Origin: G963669295 sp963669295
GTDB taxonomy: Bacteria; Bacteroidota; Bacteroidia; Flavobacteriales_D; CALLUQ01
Direction of reading: 5' to 3'
Length of the DNA: 64,000 nt
Assembly (NCBI GenBank): GCA_963669295.1
Contig: OY769938.1
Location: forward strand, 2,976,001-3,040,000
Under the pieces are notes generated by a model. That model was not told the origin of the DNA, made no database searches, and worked only from the letters and a program-made list of their open reading frames with translations. The position numbers were made by a program, and so were the translations under genes. Positions 7,923-15,816 of the stretch are shown piece after piece; the stretch's first letter is position 1, and every line of letters starts with the position of its first letter.

Positions 7923-8654
7923 ATGAGACACGGGAAGAAATTTAATCACTTGGGCAGGAAAAGTGCTCACCGTAAGGCAATGTTGGCGAATATGGCTTGT
8001 TCATTGATAGAGCATAAGCGCATTAATACTACTGTAGCCAAAGCAAAGGCCTTGAAAAAGTACGTAGAGCCTTTAATCACCAAGTCAAAATCAGATTCTA
8101 CTCATTCACGAAGGGTAGTGTTTAGCTACTTGAAGAATAAAACAGCTACCGCTGAATTGTTCAGAGAAATTGCACCAAAAGTGGCAGAAAGAGCTGGAGG
8201 TTATACCAGAATTCTGAAAACAGGAAACCGTTTGGGCGATAATGCTGAAATGTGTTTCATCGAATTGGTGGATTACAATGAGAACATGTTGGTAGATACT
8301 TCTACTAAGAAGAAGTCACGTAGAAGAAGAGGTGGTGCTAAGAAAACTTCTGAAGGAGCAGCTACTGCAGCAACTGAAGAAACAACAGAAACTACAGCAA
8401 TTGCGGAAGATGCAGAAGTGATCGAAGAAACTAATGAGGCAGCAGCAGAAACTACTACTGAAGCAGTAGAAGAAGCACCAGCAGAGGAAGCAAAAGAAGA
8501 GGCTCCAGTGGCAGAAGCAGCTACTGAAGCTGAGGCACCGGCAGAAGAAGAAGCACCAGCTGAGGCTCCGGCAGAGGAGCCAGCAGCAGAAGCTTCTGAG
8601 GCGAAAGATGAAGAAGAGGGTGATGAAGATGCTGAAGAAAAGAAAGAAGAGTAA
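7923..8654 (+). CDS. rplQ: 50S ribosomal protein L17 with long acidic tail
   Basis: 243 residues, about twice the roughly 120-130 of typical L17. Residues 1-123 are a complete L17 (MRHGKKFNHLGRKSAHRKAM, then HKRINTTVAKAK, and YTRILKTGNRLGDNAEM). A basic patch KKKSRRRRGGAKK follows at about 129-141. The rest is low-complexity Ala, Glu and Thr ending in EEEGDEDAEEKKEE. Tails on L17 are known in Bacteroidota; this one is long. L17 lines the peptide exit tunnel exterior. It is the last gene of the operon, before a strong terminator. Confidence 0.97.
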   Translation: MRHGKKFNHLGRKSAHRKAMLANMACSLIEHKRINTTVAKAKALKKYVEPLITKSKSDSTHSRRVVFSYLKNKTATAELFREIAPKVAERAGGYTRILKTGNRLGDNAEMCFIELVDYNENMLVDTSTKKKSRRRRGGAKKTSEGAATAATEETTETTAIAEDAEVIEETNEAAAETTTEAVEEAPAEEAKEEAPVAEAATEAEAPAEEEAPAEAPAEEPAAEASEAKDEEEGDEDAEEKKEE

Positions 8655-8674
8655 TGAAACGTTACTACTGAAAT

Positions 8675-8706
8675 AAAAAAAGGGATGATTAATCATCCCT
8701 TTTTTT
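8675..8706 (+). terminator. Intrinsic terminator of the ribosomal operon
   Basis: A perfect inverted repeat centred on GGGATGATTAATCATCCC, flanked by an A-run and followed by seven T residues, lies 20 nt after the rplQ stop. Because the A-run pairs with the T-run it may work in both directions. It ends the 17-gene ribosomal transcript. Confidence 0.92.
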
Positions 8707-8767
8707 GTGCCCTGGGAGTACTAATTAACAATGAAATTGTTTTTTGTTCATATCTAATAAACCAAGA

Positions 8768-8800
8768 TTGAATAATTTTTTTTTGATTCAATTATCTTTG
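8768..8800 (+). promoter_or_regulatory. Promoter of carA, predicted leaderless
   Basis: TATCTTTG at 8793-8800 matches the Bacteroidota -7 consensus TAnnTTTG exactly. A TTG at 8768-8770, 22 bp upstream, is a weak -33 candidate. Only five bases separate the -7 element from the carA ATG at 8806, so the transcript would start at or next to the A of ATG. Confidence 0.7.
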
Positions 8801-8805
8801 CCAAC

Positions 8806-9921
8806 ATGAAATACCAGCCCAAATCCCCAGCAGTTTTATTATTAGAAGATGGAACTGTTTTTCACGGAAAAGCAGCGGGAATAATTGGTACCGCTACAGG
8901 AGAAATTTGTTTTAACACCGGAATGACCGGTTATCAAGAGATCTTTACCGACCCTTCTTACTTCGGCCAGATACTGGTTACAGCAACCACCCATATTGGG
9001 AACTATGGTGTGCACGAAGAAGAGATTGAATCGGAATCCATTAAGATAGCCGGTTTAGTGTGTAAGAAATTCTCAGAGACCTATTCGCGCCCTTCGGGTG
9101 TATCATCCATTCAAGAGTATTTTGAACGCGATAGTATGGTAGGAATTTGTGAAGTAGATACAAGAGCCATTGTGCGTCATATTCGAGACAAAGGAGCCAT
9201 GAATGCGATCATTTCTTCTGAAGAACTTGATATCGATGTATTGAAAGGCAAATTATCGGAAGTACCCTCAATGGAAGGGCTTGAACTATCGTCGAAAGTA
9301 ACTACAAACGAAGCATACGAAGTTGGAGAAGGAGCCCATAAAGTAGCAGTACTTGATTTAGGGGTAAAGAAAAACATCGTAAGATGTCTGGTAGAAAGAG
9401 GTTGCCATGTGAAAGTATTTCCTATGCAGACTTCTTTTGAAGAAATTAAAGCCTGGGAGCCCGATGGAGTTATGTTCTCTAACGGCCCTGGCGACCCATC
9501 AGCAATGAGTGCTGTGGTGGCTACAGTAAAACAAATTATTGATGCCGATTACCCTGCCTTTGGTATATGCTTAGGCCATCAGGTAATGGCGTTGAGCCAG
9601 GGATTATCTACTCATAAAATGCACAATGGCCACCGTGGAATTAATCACCCGATTAAAAACCTTGTGACTGGAAAAGGGGAGGTTACCTCTCAGAACCATG
9701 GATTTGTGGTGAGTATGGATAGTGCCGAAGCTGATGATAACATTGAAATCACGCATGTACATTTGAACGACAATACCTTAGCAGGATTGCGTATCAAAGA
9801 CAAAAAAGCATTCAGTGTACAGTATCATCCTGAAGCATCACCAGGACCACATGATTCCCGGTACTTGTTTGACGATTTTGTGAAGAACATTGTCGCTGCA
9901 AAAAACACTGTTTTGCAGTAA
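8806..9921 (+). CDS. carA: Carbamoyl-phosphate synthase small chain
   Basis: 371 residues. CarA is the glutaminase that feeds ammonia to CarB for carbamoyl phosphate, the precursor of arginine and pyrimidines. N-terminal domain: VLLLEDGTVFHGKAAG and NTGMTGYQEIFTDPSYFGQI. The class I glutamine amidotransferase domain carries the triad C255 (FGICLGHQ), H341 and E343 (VQYHPEASPGPHD). carB is not next to it. The start is fixed by a -7 promoter element that ends five bases upstream. It lies between rplQ and eno, an order I recall from other Flavobacteriales. Confidence 0.97.
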   Translation: MKYQPKSPAVLLLEDGTVFHGKAAGIIGTATGEICFNTGMTGYQEIFTDPSYFGQILVTATTHIGNYGVHEEEIESESIKIAGLVCKKFSETYSRPSGVSSIQEYFERDSMVGICEVDTRAIVRHIRDKGAMNAIISSEELDIDVLKGKLSEVPSMEGLELSSKVTTNEAYEVGEGAHKVAVLDLGVKKNIVRCLVERGCHVKVFPMQTSFEEIKAWEPDGVMFSNGPGDPSAMSAVVATVKQIIDADYPAFGICLGHQVMALSQGLSTHKMHNGHRGINHPIKNLVTGKGEVTSQNHGFVVSMDSAEADDNIEITHVHLNDNTLAGLRIKDKKAFSVQYHPEASPGPHDSRYLFDDFVKNIVAAKNTVLQ

Positions 9922-9969
9922 TGGTGCAACTAGAAAAAATCACCAATCATACTTACAAATAACAACTCC

Positions 9970-11253
9970 ATGAGTTTTATTGCAAAAATTGAAGCCAGGC
10001 AAATCCTTGATTCAAGAGGAAACCCTACTGTAGAAGTAGATGTGTTAACTGATCGAGGTATTCTTGGAAGAGCAGCGGTACCTTCTGGTGCCTCAACAGG
10101 TATTCACGAAGCCGTTGAACTTAGAGATGGAGATAAAGGAATTTATCTCGGTAAAGGCGTACAAAAGGCCGTTGAAAATGTAAACGTTACTTTAAACGAG
10201 CAGCTTAACGGAGCATATATTTTTGAGCAGAACTTAATTGATCGCTCTATGCTTGAGATAGATGGTACGGATAACAAGTCCAACCTGGGTGCCAATGCCA
10301 TTTTAGGAGTGTCTCTTGCAGTAGCAAAAGCCGCAGCATTGGAGTCAGGGCAACAGTTGTATCGTTACGTTGGAGGGGTAAGTGCCAACACCCTACCTAT
10401 TCCAATGATGAATATCCTGAATGGAGGCTCACATGCCGATAACAAAATCGATATCCAGGAATTCATGGTCATGCCAATAGGTGCTCAGTCGTTTAGCGAA
10501 GGACTCAGAATGGGAACCGAAGTGTTTCATCACCTAAAGGCGGTATTGAAGTCGAAAGGAATGAGCACAAATGTAGGTGATGAGGGAGGTTTTGCTCCTA
10601 ACCTTGGCTCTAACCAGGAAGCCATAGAAGTAGTATTGCAAGCCATTGAGAAAGCAGGCTACAAACCTGGAGATGACATTAGCATTGCACTTGATGCTGC
10701 TTCATCCGAGTTTTTTGATGAGCAGAAAAAACGATACGTTTTCGAATCTACTGGAGATGAGATGACTTCAACCGAAATGGCTGGTTTTTGGAAAGATTGG
10801 GCAAGCAGGTATCCCATTGTTTCTATTGAGGATGGTTTGGCTGAAGATGATTGGGACGGCTGGAAGGCAGTTACAGAAGCTATTGGAGATAAAGTGCAAT
10901 TGGTTGGCGACGATTTGTTTGTTACCAATGTGAAACGCTTACAACGAGGTGTTGAACAAGGAATTGCAAATTCCATCTTAATAAAGGTTAATCAGATAGG
11001 AACATTAACAGAAACGATTGATGCAGTAAATCTCGCTACACGAAATCAATACACGTCTGTGATGAGTCATCGATCAGGAGAAACAGAAGATACAACCATA
11101 GCTGATTTGGCAGTGGCGTTGAATACAGGGCAAATCAAAACCGGTTCGGCCTCCAGATCAGATAGAATTGCCAAGTACAATCAGTTGCTTCGTATTGAGG
11201 ATGATTTAGGAGCAATGGCTTATTATCCTGGTAAGGATTTCAAATTCGCTTAA
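9970..11253 (+). CDS. eno: Enolase
   Basis: 427 residues, standard length. Enolase interconverts 2-phosphoglycerate and phosphoenolpyruvate in glycolysis. Seen: IEARQILDSRGNPTVEVDV at the N-terminus, PSGASTGIHEAVELRD, the metal-binding segment LPIPMMNILNGGSHADN, the GDDLFVTN ligand loop, ILIKVNQIGTLTET with the catalytic lysine region, and SHRSGETEDTTIADL. It follows carA by 48 nt without a terminator, so the two are probably cotranscribed, and ends before a strong hairpin. Confidence 0.98.
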   Translation: MSFIAKIEARQILDSRGNPTVEVDVLTDRGILGRAAVPSGASTGIHEAVELRDGDKGIYLGKGVQKAVENVNVTLNEQLNGAYIFEQNLIDRSMLEIDGTDNKSNLGANAILGVSLAVAKAAALESGQQLYRYVGGVSANTLPIPMMNILNGGSHADNKIDIQEFMVMPIGAQSFSEGLRMGTEVFHHLKAVLKSKGMSTNVGDEGGFAPNLGSNQEAIEVVLQAIEKAGYKPGDDISIALDAASSEFFDEQKKRYVFESTGDEMTSTEMAGFWKDWASRYPIVSIEDGLAEDDWDGWKAVTEAIGDKVQLVGDDLFVTNVKRLQRGVEQGIANSILIKVNQIGTLTETIDAVNLATRNQYTSVMSHRSGETEDTTIADLAVALNTGQIKTGSASRSDRIAKYNQLLRIEDDLGAMAYYPGKDFKFA

Positions 11254-11273
11254 CAAAATACAACCCTGATAAG

Positions 11274-11300
11274 AAAGCCTCTCGAGTATCGGGGGGCTTT
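11274..11300 (+). terminator. Terminator between eno and the convergent peptidase gene
   Basis: A 12-bp stem pairs AAAGCCTCTCGA (11274-11285) with TCGGGGGGCTTT (11289-11300) through two G-T pairs, around a GTA loop; T-rich sequence follows. It begins 20 nt past the eno stop and reaches the stop codon of the convergent gene at 11300, so it may serve both transcripts. Confidence 0.85.
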
Positions 11301-13720
11301 TACTTTTCTATAACTACTTTCCCGGAAGAAATGAATTTATTGCGTTGCGTGATGGCAATGATGTACGTACCGCTTGCCCATCTTGATGTATCAAGCTTTA
11401 AGAGACCATTCGTAACCTTCTCAGCATGTATGGTCTTACCATTGATGTCGGATATCGTAATGGCATAAGATTCTTGCGCTAACGCAGTTAAATCTAGTGT
11501 TACTTCGTTGCCAGCTGGATTAGGAAATACAGCAATAGGCGATGAGGTTTCGTGAGATTCTCCTATACCGATATTATTCACCCGCATTGCAAACGTATAC
11601 TCTCCTAACCATAAAGAATCTACCGTAATGCTGCCTTGCTTGTCAGTATTTGGCCCGGCAGTACTCAAGGTATAATATGGAAATTCTTCCCAATCGCTGG
11701 AAGTATTGGGACGATACAATAATACGATGCTGTCTTCCACCTCACCATTCCCAACGTCTACCAATAATTCATTGTCGAGGTTTCCGTTGGCTACATCACG
11801 GCCATTGAAGTTGAATTTTGCTGTAGCATGAAATCCTGAATTCACCAATCCAACTATTTTCCAATAACGATTAGGGGAGAGGTTGTAGGCATTGGCATTG
11901 TTGGTTTTGGGGTCTGGTGCTGTCCAGTTGTGTTCGGCACGAATATATACCGAATCGGTTACCGATTGCGGATAGATGGTAATATAGGCATGCCCCAGGT
12001 TTTGTGTGCTGGAATTGGCATCAATGGTAACGCTTTCACCGGTAATGGCATCGCTGATTTTTTCATTCACATCCAGCATTACCAATGTTGGTGCTATTGG
12101 TGTAGTAAATTGAAATGTAGCCAGAGGACCAGACATGATAATTTGCTCGTAATGTTCAGTCCAGTTTTGATCTTTGAAGGTAACCTGTAGAGGCACATCG
12201 GTATAATAATTAGGTGCTGCAGTCAACTTCTGTTTTACATATACAGTAACATCATAAGGTCCGGAGCCATTCACCTCAAAAGAATCGACGGAAAAGTGAG
12301 GGAAACCAGGGGCAAATACCCAGTTGTCGAAAAAAGCGGTTACATCAACGCCTGCAATACCATTTAAATGATCTCTAAAGTCGTACGCATCTACATCTGT
12401 AAAAGGGTTGGCGGCCAAAAAAGAGGTAGTGCCAGCAAAAAATAAAGAATCGCCCATATAGCTGCGCAACGTGTGTGCTACATCGGCTCCTTTGTTGTAC
12501 GAATGGTCGCCATAGGTAAAGGCATGCGGAATGCCTGAGATGGCCCTATAACCTTCATCGCTAATGTGTGCATTGTGCAATACATCCCGGTGGTTTTCTC
12601 GCACTTCATCTTTGTAGGCTTGTGGTCCATACAATTCCTCCAAAAATATTTTTTCACAATAGGATGCCATTCCTTCATTGATCCACATGTCTTCCTGTGT
12701 TCTGCAAGTAACCAGGTCGCCCCACCAATGATGAGAAAGCTCATGTGCCATCAAGGTTTCGAACGACAATGAGCCATTGGCAGCCACTGCTGGATAAGCA
12801 ATGTTAGTAGCGTGCTCCATTGCCCCAGAAGAAAATGGTACTAAACAAAAGCCCACTCTGTTCCACAAGAAAGGACCAAAGGCATTTTCAAAAGCGGCCA
12901 TGCTATTGCCCAGGTTCACAAACGATGCAACCATATTGGATTGTTGGGTTGATCTCGATGTTAAGAACATTGGAATGGTATCGTTTGTAATGCTAATATA
13001 GGTTTGCTCAGTATGGGTATAATCAGATACTGCTACTGAAGCCAGGTAGGTAGGAATTTCATCATCCATTTGCCAGGTTCGTATCAACGTATCACCCATG
13101 GTTACCTCGTTATCGATATAACCATTGCAATAAGAAGTTCTACCATTGTTGGTGAGGACAGTAATGGTGTATGTAGCGCGTTCTACAAAATTGTCGAAGC
13201 AGGGATGCCATACCCGACCATAATTGTGAGGGTTTGCACCGAAGCCAACACCAAGATTATATGCGTAACCACTTTGGAAATACCATCCACCCCACCCGGC
13301 AGGATCACCTTGTGGACTGCCGTTGTAGTACACCGTTACCGATGAAGTATCAGTGGTATTAAGGGAAGCAGGTAGGTCTATTAATAATAATGTGTCGTTA
13401 TAGGTATAGGTTAGTATTCCACCCGAAACTATTGAGTCGATGTTGAGTTGCAGTAAATCGAGGGGCAGTTGCTGAATGCCATTCACCTTTGGAGTGAAAG
13501 TTACTTCACAATTCCCGGCAATGATGCTGTTTCCGAAATCAGTGATATCGAGGTAGATGTTATAATTCAACACGTCAATGCTGTCACTAATGCTATTTTC
13601 GGCACGGTTAAATTTATGATAGGCACCATGGTGTTGGCATTGCTTTTTATGTTGACAGGCTTGAGCGTTTACCACTGTAGAAAAAAGCAGTGCAGATATA
13701 ACCATCAAAATTGTTCTCAT
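11300..13720 (-). CDS. Secreted M1 family aminopeptidase with T9SS type A sorting domain
   Basis: 806 residues. Signal peptide 1-20 (to VNAQ), then a short His/Cys-rich stretch. The gluzincin catalytic site is complete: GAMEH at 299-303 (variant of GAMEN), H326-E327-x2-H330 in HELSHHWWGD, and the third zinc ligand E349 in NEGMAS, 18 residues on. A beta-rich segment follows. The last ~80 residues, from VFPNPAGNEVTLDL, are a T9SS type A sorting domain (YxITISDINGK, SGTYIIAI, KVVIEK). Predicted to be exported by Sec, passed over the outer membrane by T9SS and anchored outside, where it would trim peptides. It lies 6 nt after the S15-like gene on the same strand: one operon. Confidence 0.92.
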   Translation of the reverse strand: MRTILMVISALLFSTVVNAQACQHKKQCQHHGAYHKFNRAENSISDSIDVLNYNIYLDITDFGNSIIAGNCEVTFTPKVNGIQQLPLDLLQLNIDSIVSGGILTYTYNDTLLLIDLPASLNTTDTSSVTVYYNGSPQGDPAGWGGWYFQSGYAYNLGVGFGANPHNYGRVWHPCFDNFVERATYTITVLTNNGRTSYCNGYIDNEVTMGDTLIRTWQMDDEIPTYLASVAVSDYTHTEQTYISITNDTIPMFLTSRSTQQSNMVASFVNLGNSMAAFENAFGPFLWNRVGFCLVPFSSGAMEHATNIAYPAVAANGSLSFETLMAHELSHHWWGDLVTCRTQEDMWINEGMASYCEKIFLEELYGPQAYKDEVRENHRDVLHNAHISDEGYRAISGIPHAFTYGDHSYNKGADVAHTLRSYMGDSLFFAGTTSFLAANPFTDVDAYDFRDHLNGIAGVDVTAFFDNWVFAPGFPHFSVDSFEVNGSGPYDVTVYVKQKLTAAPNYYTDVPLQVTFKDQNWTEHYEQIIMSGPLATFQFTTPIAPTLVMLDVNEKISDAITGESVTIDANSSTQNLGHAYITIYPQSVTDSVYIRAEHNWTAPDPKTNNANAYNLSPNRYWKIVGLVNSGFHATAKFNFNGRDVANGNLDNELLVDVGNGEVEDSIVLLYRPNTSSDWEEFPYYTLSTAGPNTDKQGSITVDSLWLGEYTFAMRVNNIGIGESHETSSPIAVFPNPAGNEVTLDLTALAQESYAITISDINGKTIHAEKVTNGLLKLDTSRWASGTYIIAITQRNKFISSGKVVIEK

Positions 13721-13726
13721 GTTCTT

Positions 13727-15643
13727 TTATTTAATAACAGCTATTTTCTTTACAATTCTTCCTTTCGGAGTATTGATGCTCACGAAGTACATTCCGTTTG
13801 CAAATGTATTGAGACCGATTTGTACTTTATGCGTTCCTGCAAGGTACCGCTTTTTGCCCAACTCTTCCAGCACCTTTCCTTGCATATCTAGCAAAGCAAA
13901 CGATATATTTTCTTCGTTTTCCAGAACAAAGTCAATACTAATTGTTTCTCTTGCCGGGTTAGGGTACAGGGCAAGTGTAGCGAAGGTTGCATGTGCATCT
14001 ACCTGACCCAAAAAGTCTTGTAGCTGCAATTCAACATAAGATGGTTGGTTGCTATTGAAGTAAACGGTGTTTTGTGCGATCAAAGTATCGCCAGCAACGT
14101 ACATATCGCCACCGTTATTTAGGTTTACGTCCCATCTGCGTGCATTGGAAGAGGTAATGTCGATGCGAATTTTATGACCGGCCAGAAAGGTGTATGCCAG
14201 TGTAGGTAATTCAATTTCTACTTCGTAGATCTGTCCGCCAGTCATTGCTGTTCCTACAGTATCAGAAGCGGTATAGCCGTTTCTGAAACGCATGCGTTGA
14301 ATACCATCGGTTAATAACATCGATCGGTTGTCGGGGTATACATCAGTGAGTCTTATTGCAAAGTCGGTATCGGGTAGGTTGGATGATACATATAAGTGAA
14401 CCTTGCTATTGCCTTTCATAACTACATTCTGGCTTAACGCTACGGAAGAAAAAGTGAGCACATCGTTTCTCGATTCAACCAGTGGTGCCTGGTCGTATGA
14501 ACCCTGGTCAAGTGTGCTGTGTAGTGTTGGTCCTCCAATAGTAGGGGAGGGGGCTCTGGGGTCGTAGTTGTAACCGGAAGACCCTGAACTGTTGGAGGGT
14601 AGCATTCCCAGTAAAAGGTTATTGGGGTGTAAGTAAAGTTGATGTGTACTGACATCGGTTGGCGGCCAAACGTTGTTATCGTTCCATACATTTTCTCCTA
14701 TTTGAAAGTACTTTACGTTGGGGAAGTTGTTCCAGTTATTGCTAATTCCACGCATGTAATAATCGAAGAAATCGAGTGCAAGGGAATCGCTCCAGAACTC
14801 AGCTTCAGGAAAGGTTAACTCGCCTTGTGTGCTGGAACCTACGTACGCAGCCCCTGTACCACCATGCACCCACGGTCCCATCAAAAGCTTATGTTGATCG
14901 CGTACTGCCAGTGGTGAACTTTGTTTCATGGCATTGAAAAATTCCAGCATGCCTTCTACATTATGGTCATACCACCCACCAATCATTAAAAAGGGAATTT
15001 CCATGTCGGCAGGATAAAAACTACCAGACTCAGAAAATTGCCACAAAAAATTATAGGTTTGATTGGATAGTATTAAAGGTGATAGCCCATACCCTAAAGC
15101 ATCGAGTTGTTCCAATCGAGATGCTTCCAACACGCCACCATAGTAATAATCTTCGTAGTTAAATTGTGGGCCTGCCACTTGCGGAACAGCACATACATGG
15201 TTGGGGTGCTTTTCACGAGCCGTTTGAAATTGTACTACTCCAAGTGCAGAAGGCCCCCACGTGCCTACCTGCCCATCAGACCACGATTGGTTGGATATCC
15301 AATCCACCACATCATACCCATCTTCACCACGATCAGCATTTGCATCAAATGCAGCTGTTGAACCATAGAAACCTCTCCAATCTACAATGGCAAAATTGTA
15401 ATTACTATTGTTGAGGTTTAGCCCTATTCCCAGGGGTAACGACCAACGGTACAATAATCTATTGTAAGGAGTTTGAATTAGAATAGTAGGACATTGTGAG
15501 CATCCTGAAGGCACATAAATATCTACGGCAAGTTTTTTTCCATCCCTCATAGGAATAGAATCAACCATTGGTGAAAGTTGAGCAAGCGTAGAGGTTGAGA
15601 GCACCAATAGAACAAAATGAAGGAGTAATTGTTTTTTGTTCAT
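13727..15643 (-). CDS. Secreted S15/CocE-family hydrolase with T9SS type A sorting domain
   Basis: 638 residues. Signal peptide 1-21 (ending TLAQ). The alpha/beta-hydrolase core starts SIPMRDGKKLAVDIYVP, with DWRGFYGS near 88-95, and the nucleophile Ser132 in GTWGPSALG (the GxSxxG of the X-Pro dipeptidyl-peptidase/CocE group). The C-terminal jelly-roll typical of the family follows (PTLAYTFLAGHKIRIDIT). The end, from LYPNPARETISIDF to KKIAVIK, is a T9SS type A domain. Substrate could be a proline-containing peptide or an ester. It is the promoter-proximal gene of a two-gene operon with an M1 peptidase, which suggests joint extracellular peptide breakdown. Confidence 0.88.
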   Translation of the reverse strand: MNKKQLLLHFVLLVLSTSTLAQLSPMVDSIPMRDGKKLAVDIYVPSGCSQCPTILIQTPYNRLLYRWSLPLGIGLNLNNSNYNFAIVDWRGFYGSTAAFDANADRGEDGYDVVDWISNQSWSDGQVGTWGPSALGVVQFQTAREKHPNHVCAVPQVAGPQFNYEDYYYGGVLEASRLEQLDALGYGLSPLILSNQTYNFLWQFSESGSFYPADMEIPFLMIGGWYDHNVEGMLEFFNAMKQSSPLAVRDQHKLLMGPWVHGGTGAAYVGSSTQGELTFPEAEFWSDSLALDFFDYYMRGISNNWNNFPNVKYFQIGENVWNDNNVWPPTDVSTHQLYLHPNNLLLGMLPSNSSGSSGYNYDPRAPSPTIGGPTLHSTLDQGSYDQAPLVESRNDVLTFSSVALSQNVVMKGNSKVHLYVSSNLPDTDFAIRLTDVYPDNRSMLLTDGIQRMRFRNGYTASDTVGTAMTGGQIYEVEIELPTLAYTFLAGHKIRIDITSSNARRWDVNLNNGGDMYVAGDTLIAQNTVYFNSNQPSYVELQLQDFLGQVDAHATFATLALYPNPARETISIDFVLENEENISFALLDMQGKVLEELGKKRYLAGTHKVQIGLNTFANGMYFVSINTPKGRIVKKIAVIK

Positions 15644-15673
15644 AATGTAAGCCTAATGACATTTTTGCAATAC

Positions 15674-15704
15674 CAAATTTACTTAATTAGTAAGGATGAA
15701 TCAA
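15674..15704 (-). promoter_or_regulatory. Promoter of the secreted peptidase operon
   Basis: On the minus strand, TAAATTTG (15681-15674) is an exact -7 consensus, preceded 20 bp upstream by TTG (15704-15702). The ATG at 15643 would have a leader of about 25 nt. Confidence 0.7.
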
Positions 15705-15759
15705 TTGATTTCATCGAATTGGATTGCTAACTCAACGATTTACTGTTGTTAATGTCTTA

Positions 15760-15767
15760 TATATTTG
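15760..15767 (+). promoter_or_regulatory. Promoter -7 element of the helical-repeat gene
   Basis: TATATTTG matches TAnnTTTG exactly; TTTA at 15738-15741, 18 bp upstream, is a poor -33 candidate. It lies 49 bp before the ATG at 15817 and supports that start. Confidence 0.55.
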
Positions 15768-15816
15768 ATAATATTGAAGGTTGTAAGCACAAATCACTTC
15801 AAATAATTGAACTCCT

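Noticed and set aside
8316..8696. 126-residue open frame opposite rplQ
   Set aside because: It is the complement of the Ala/Glu repeat tail of L17; composition (Cys/Phe/Ser) is that of an antisense shadow.
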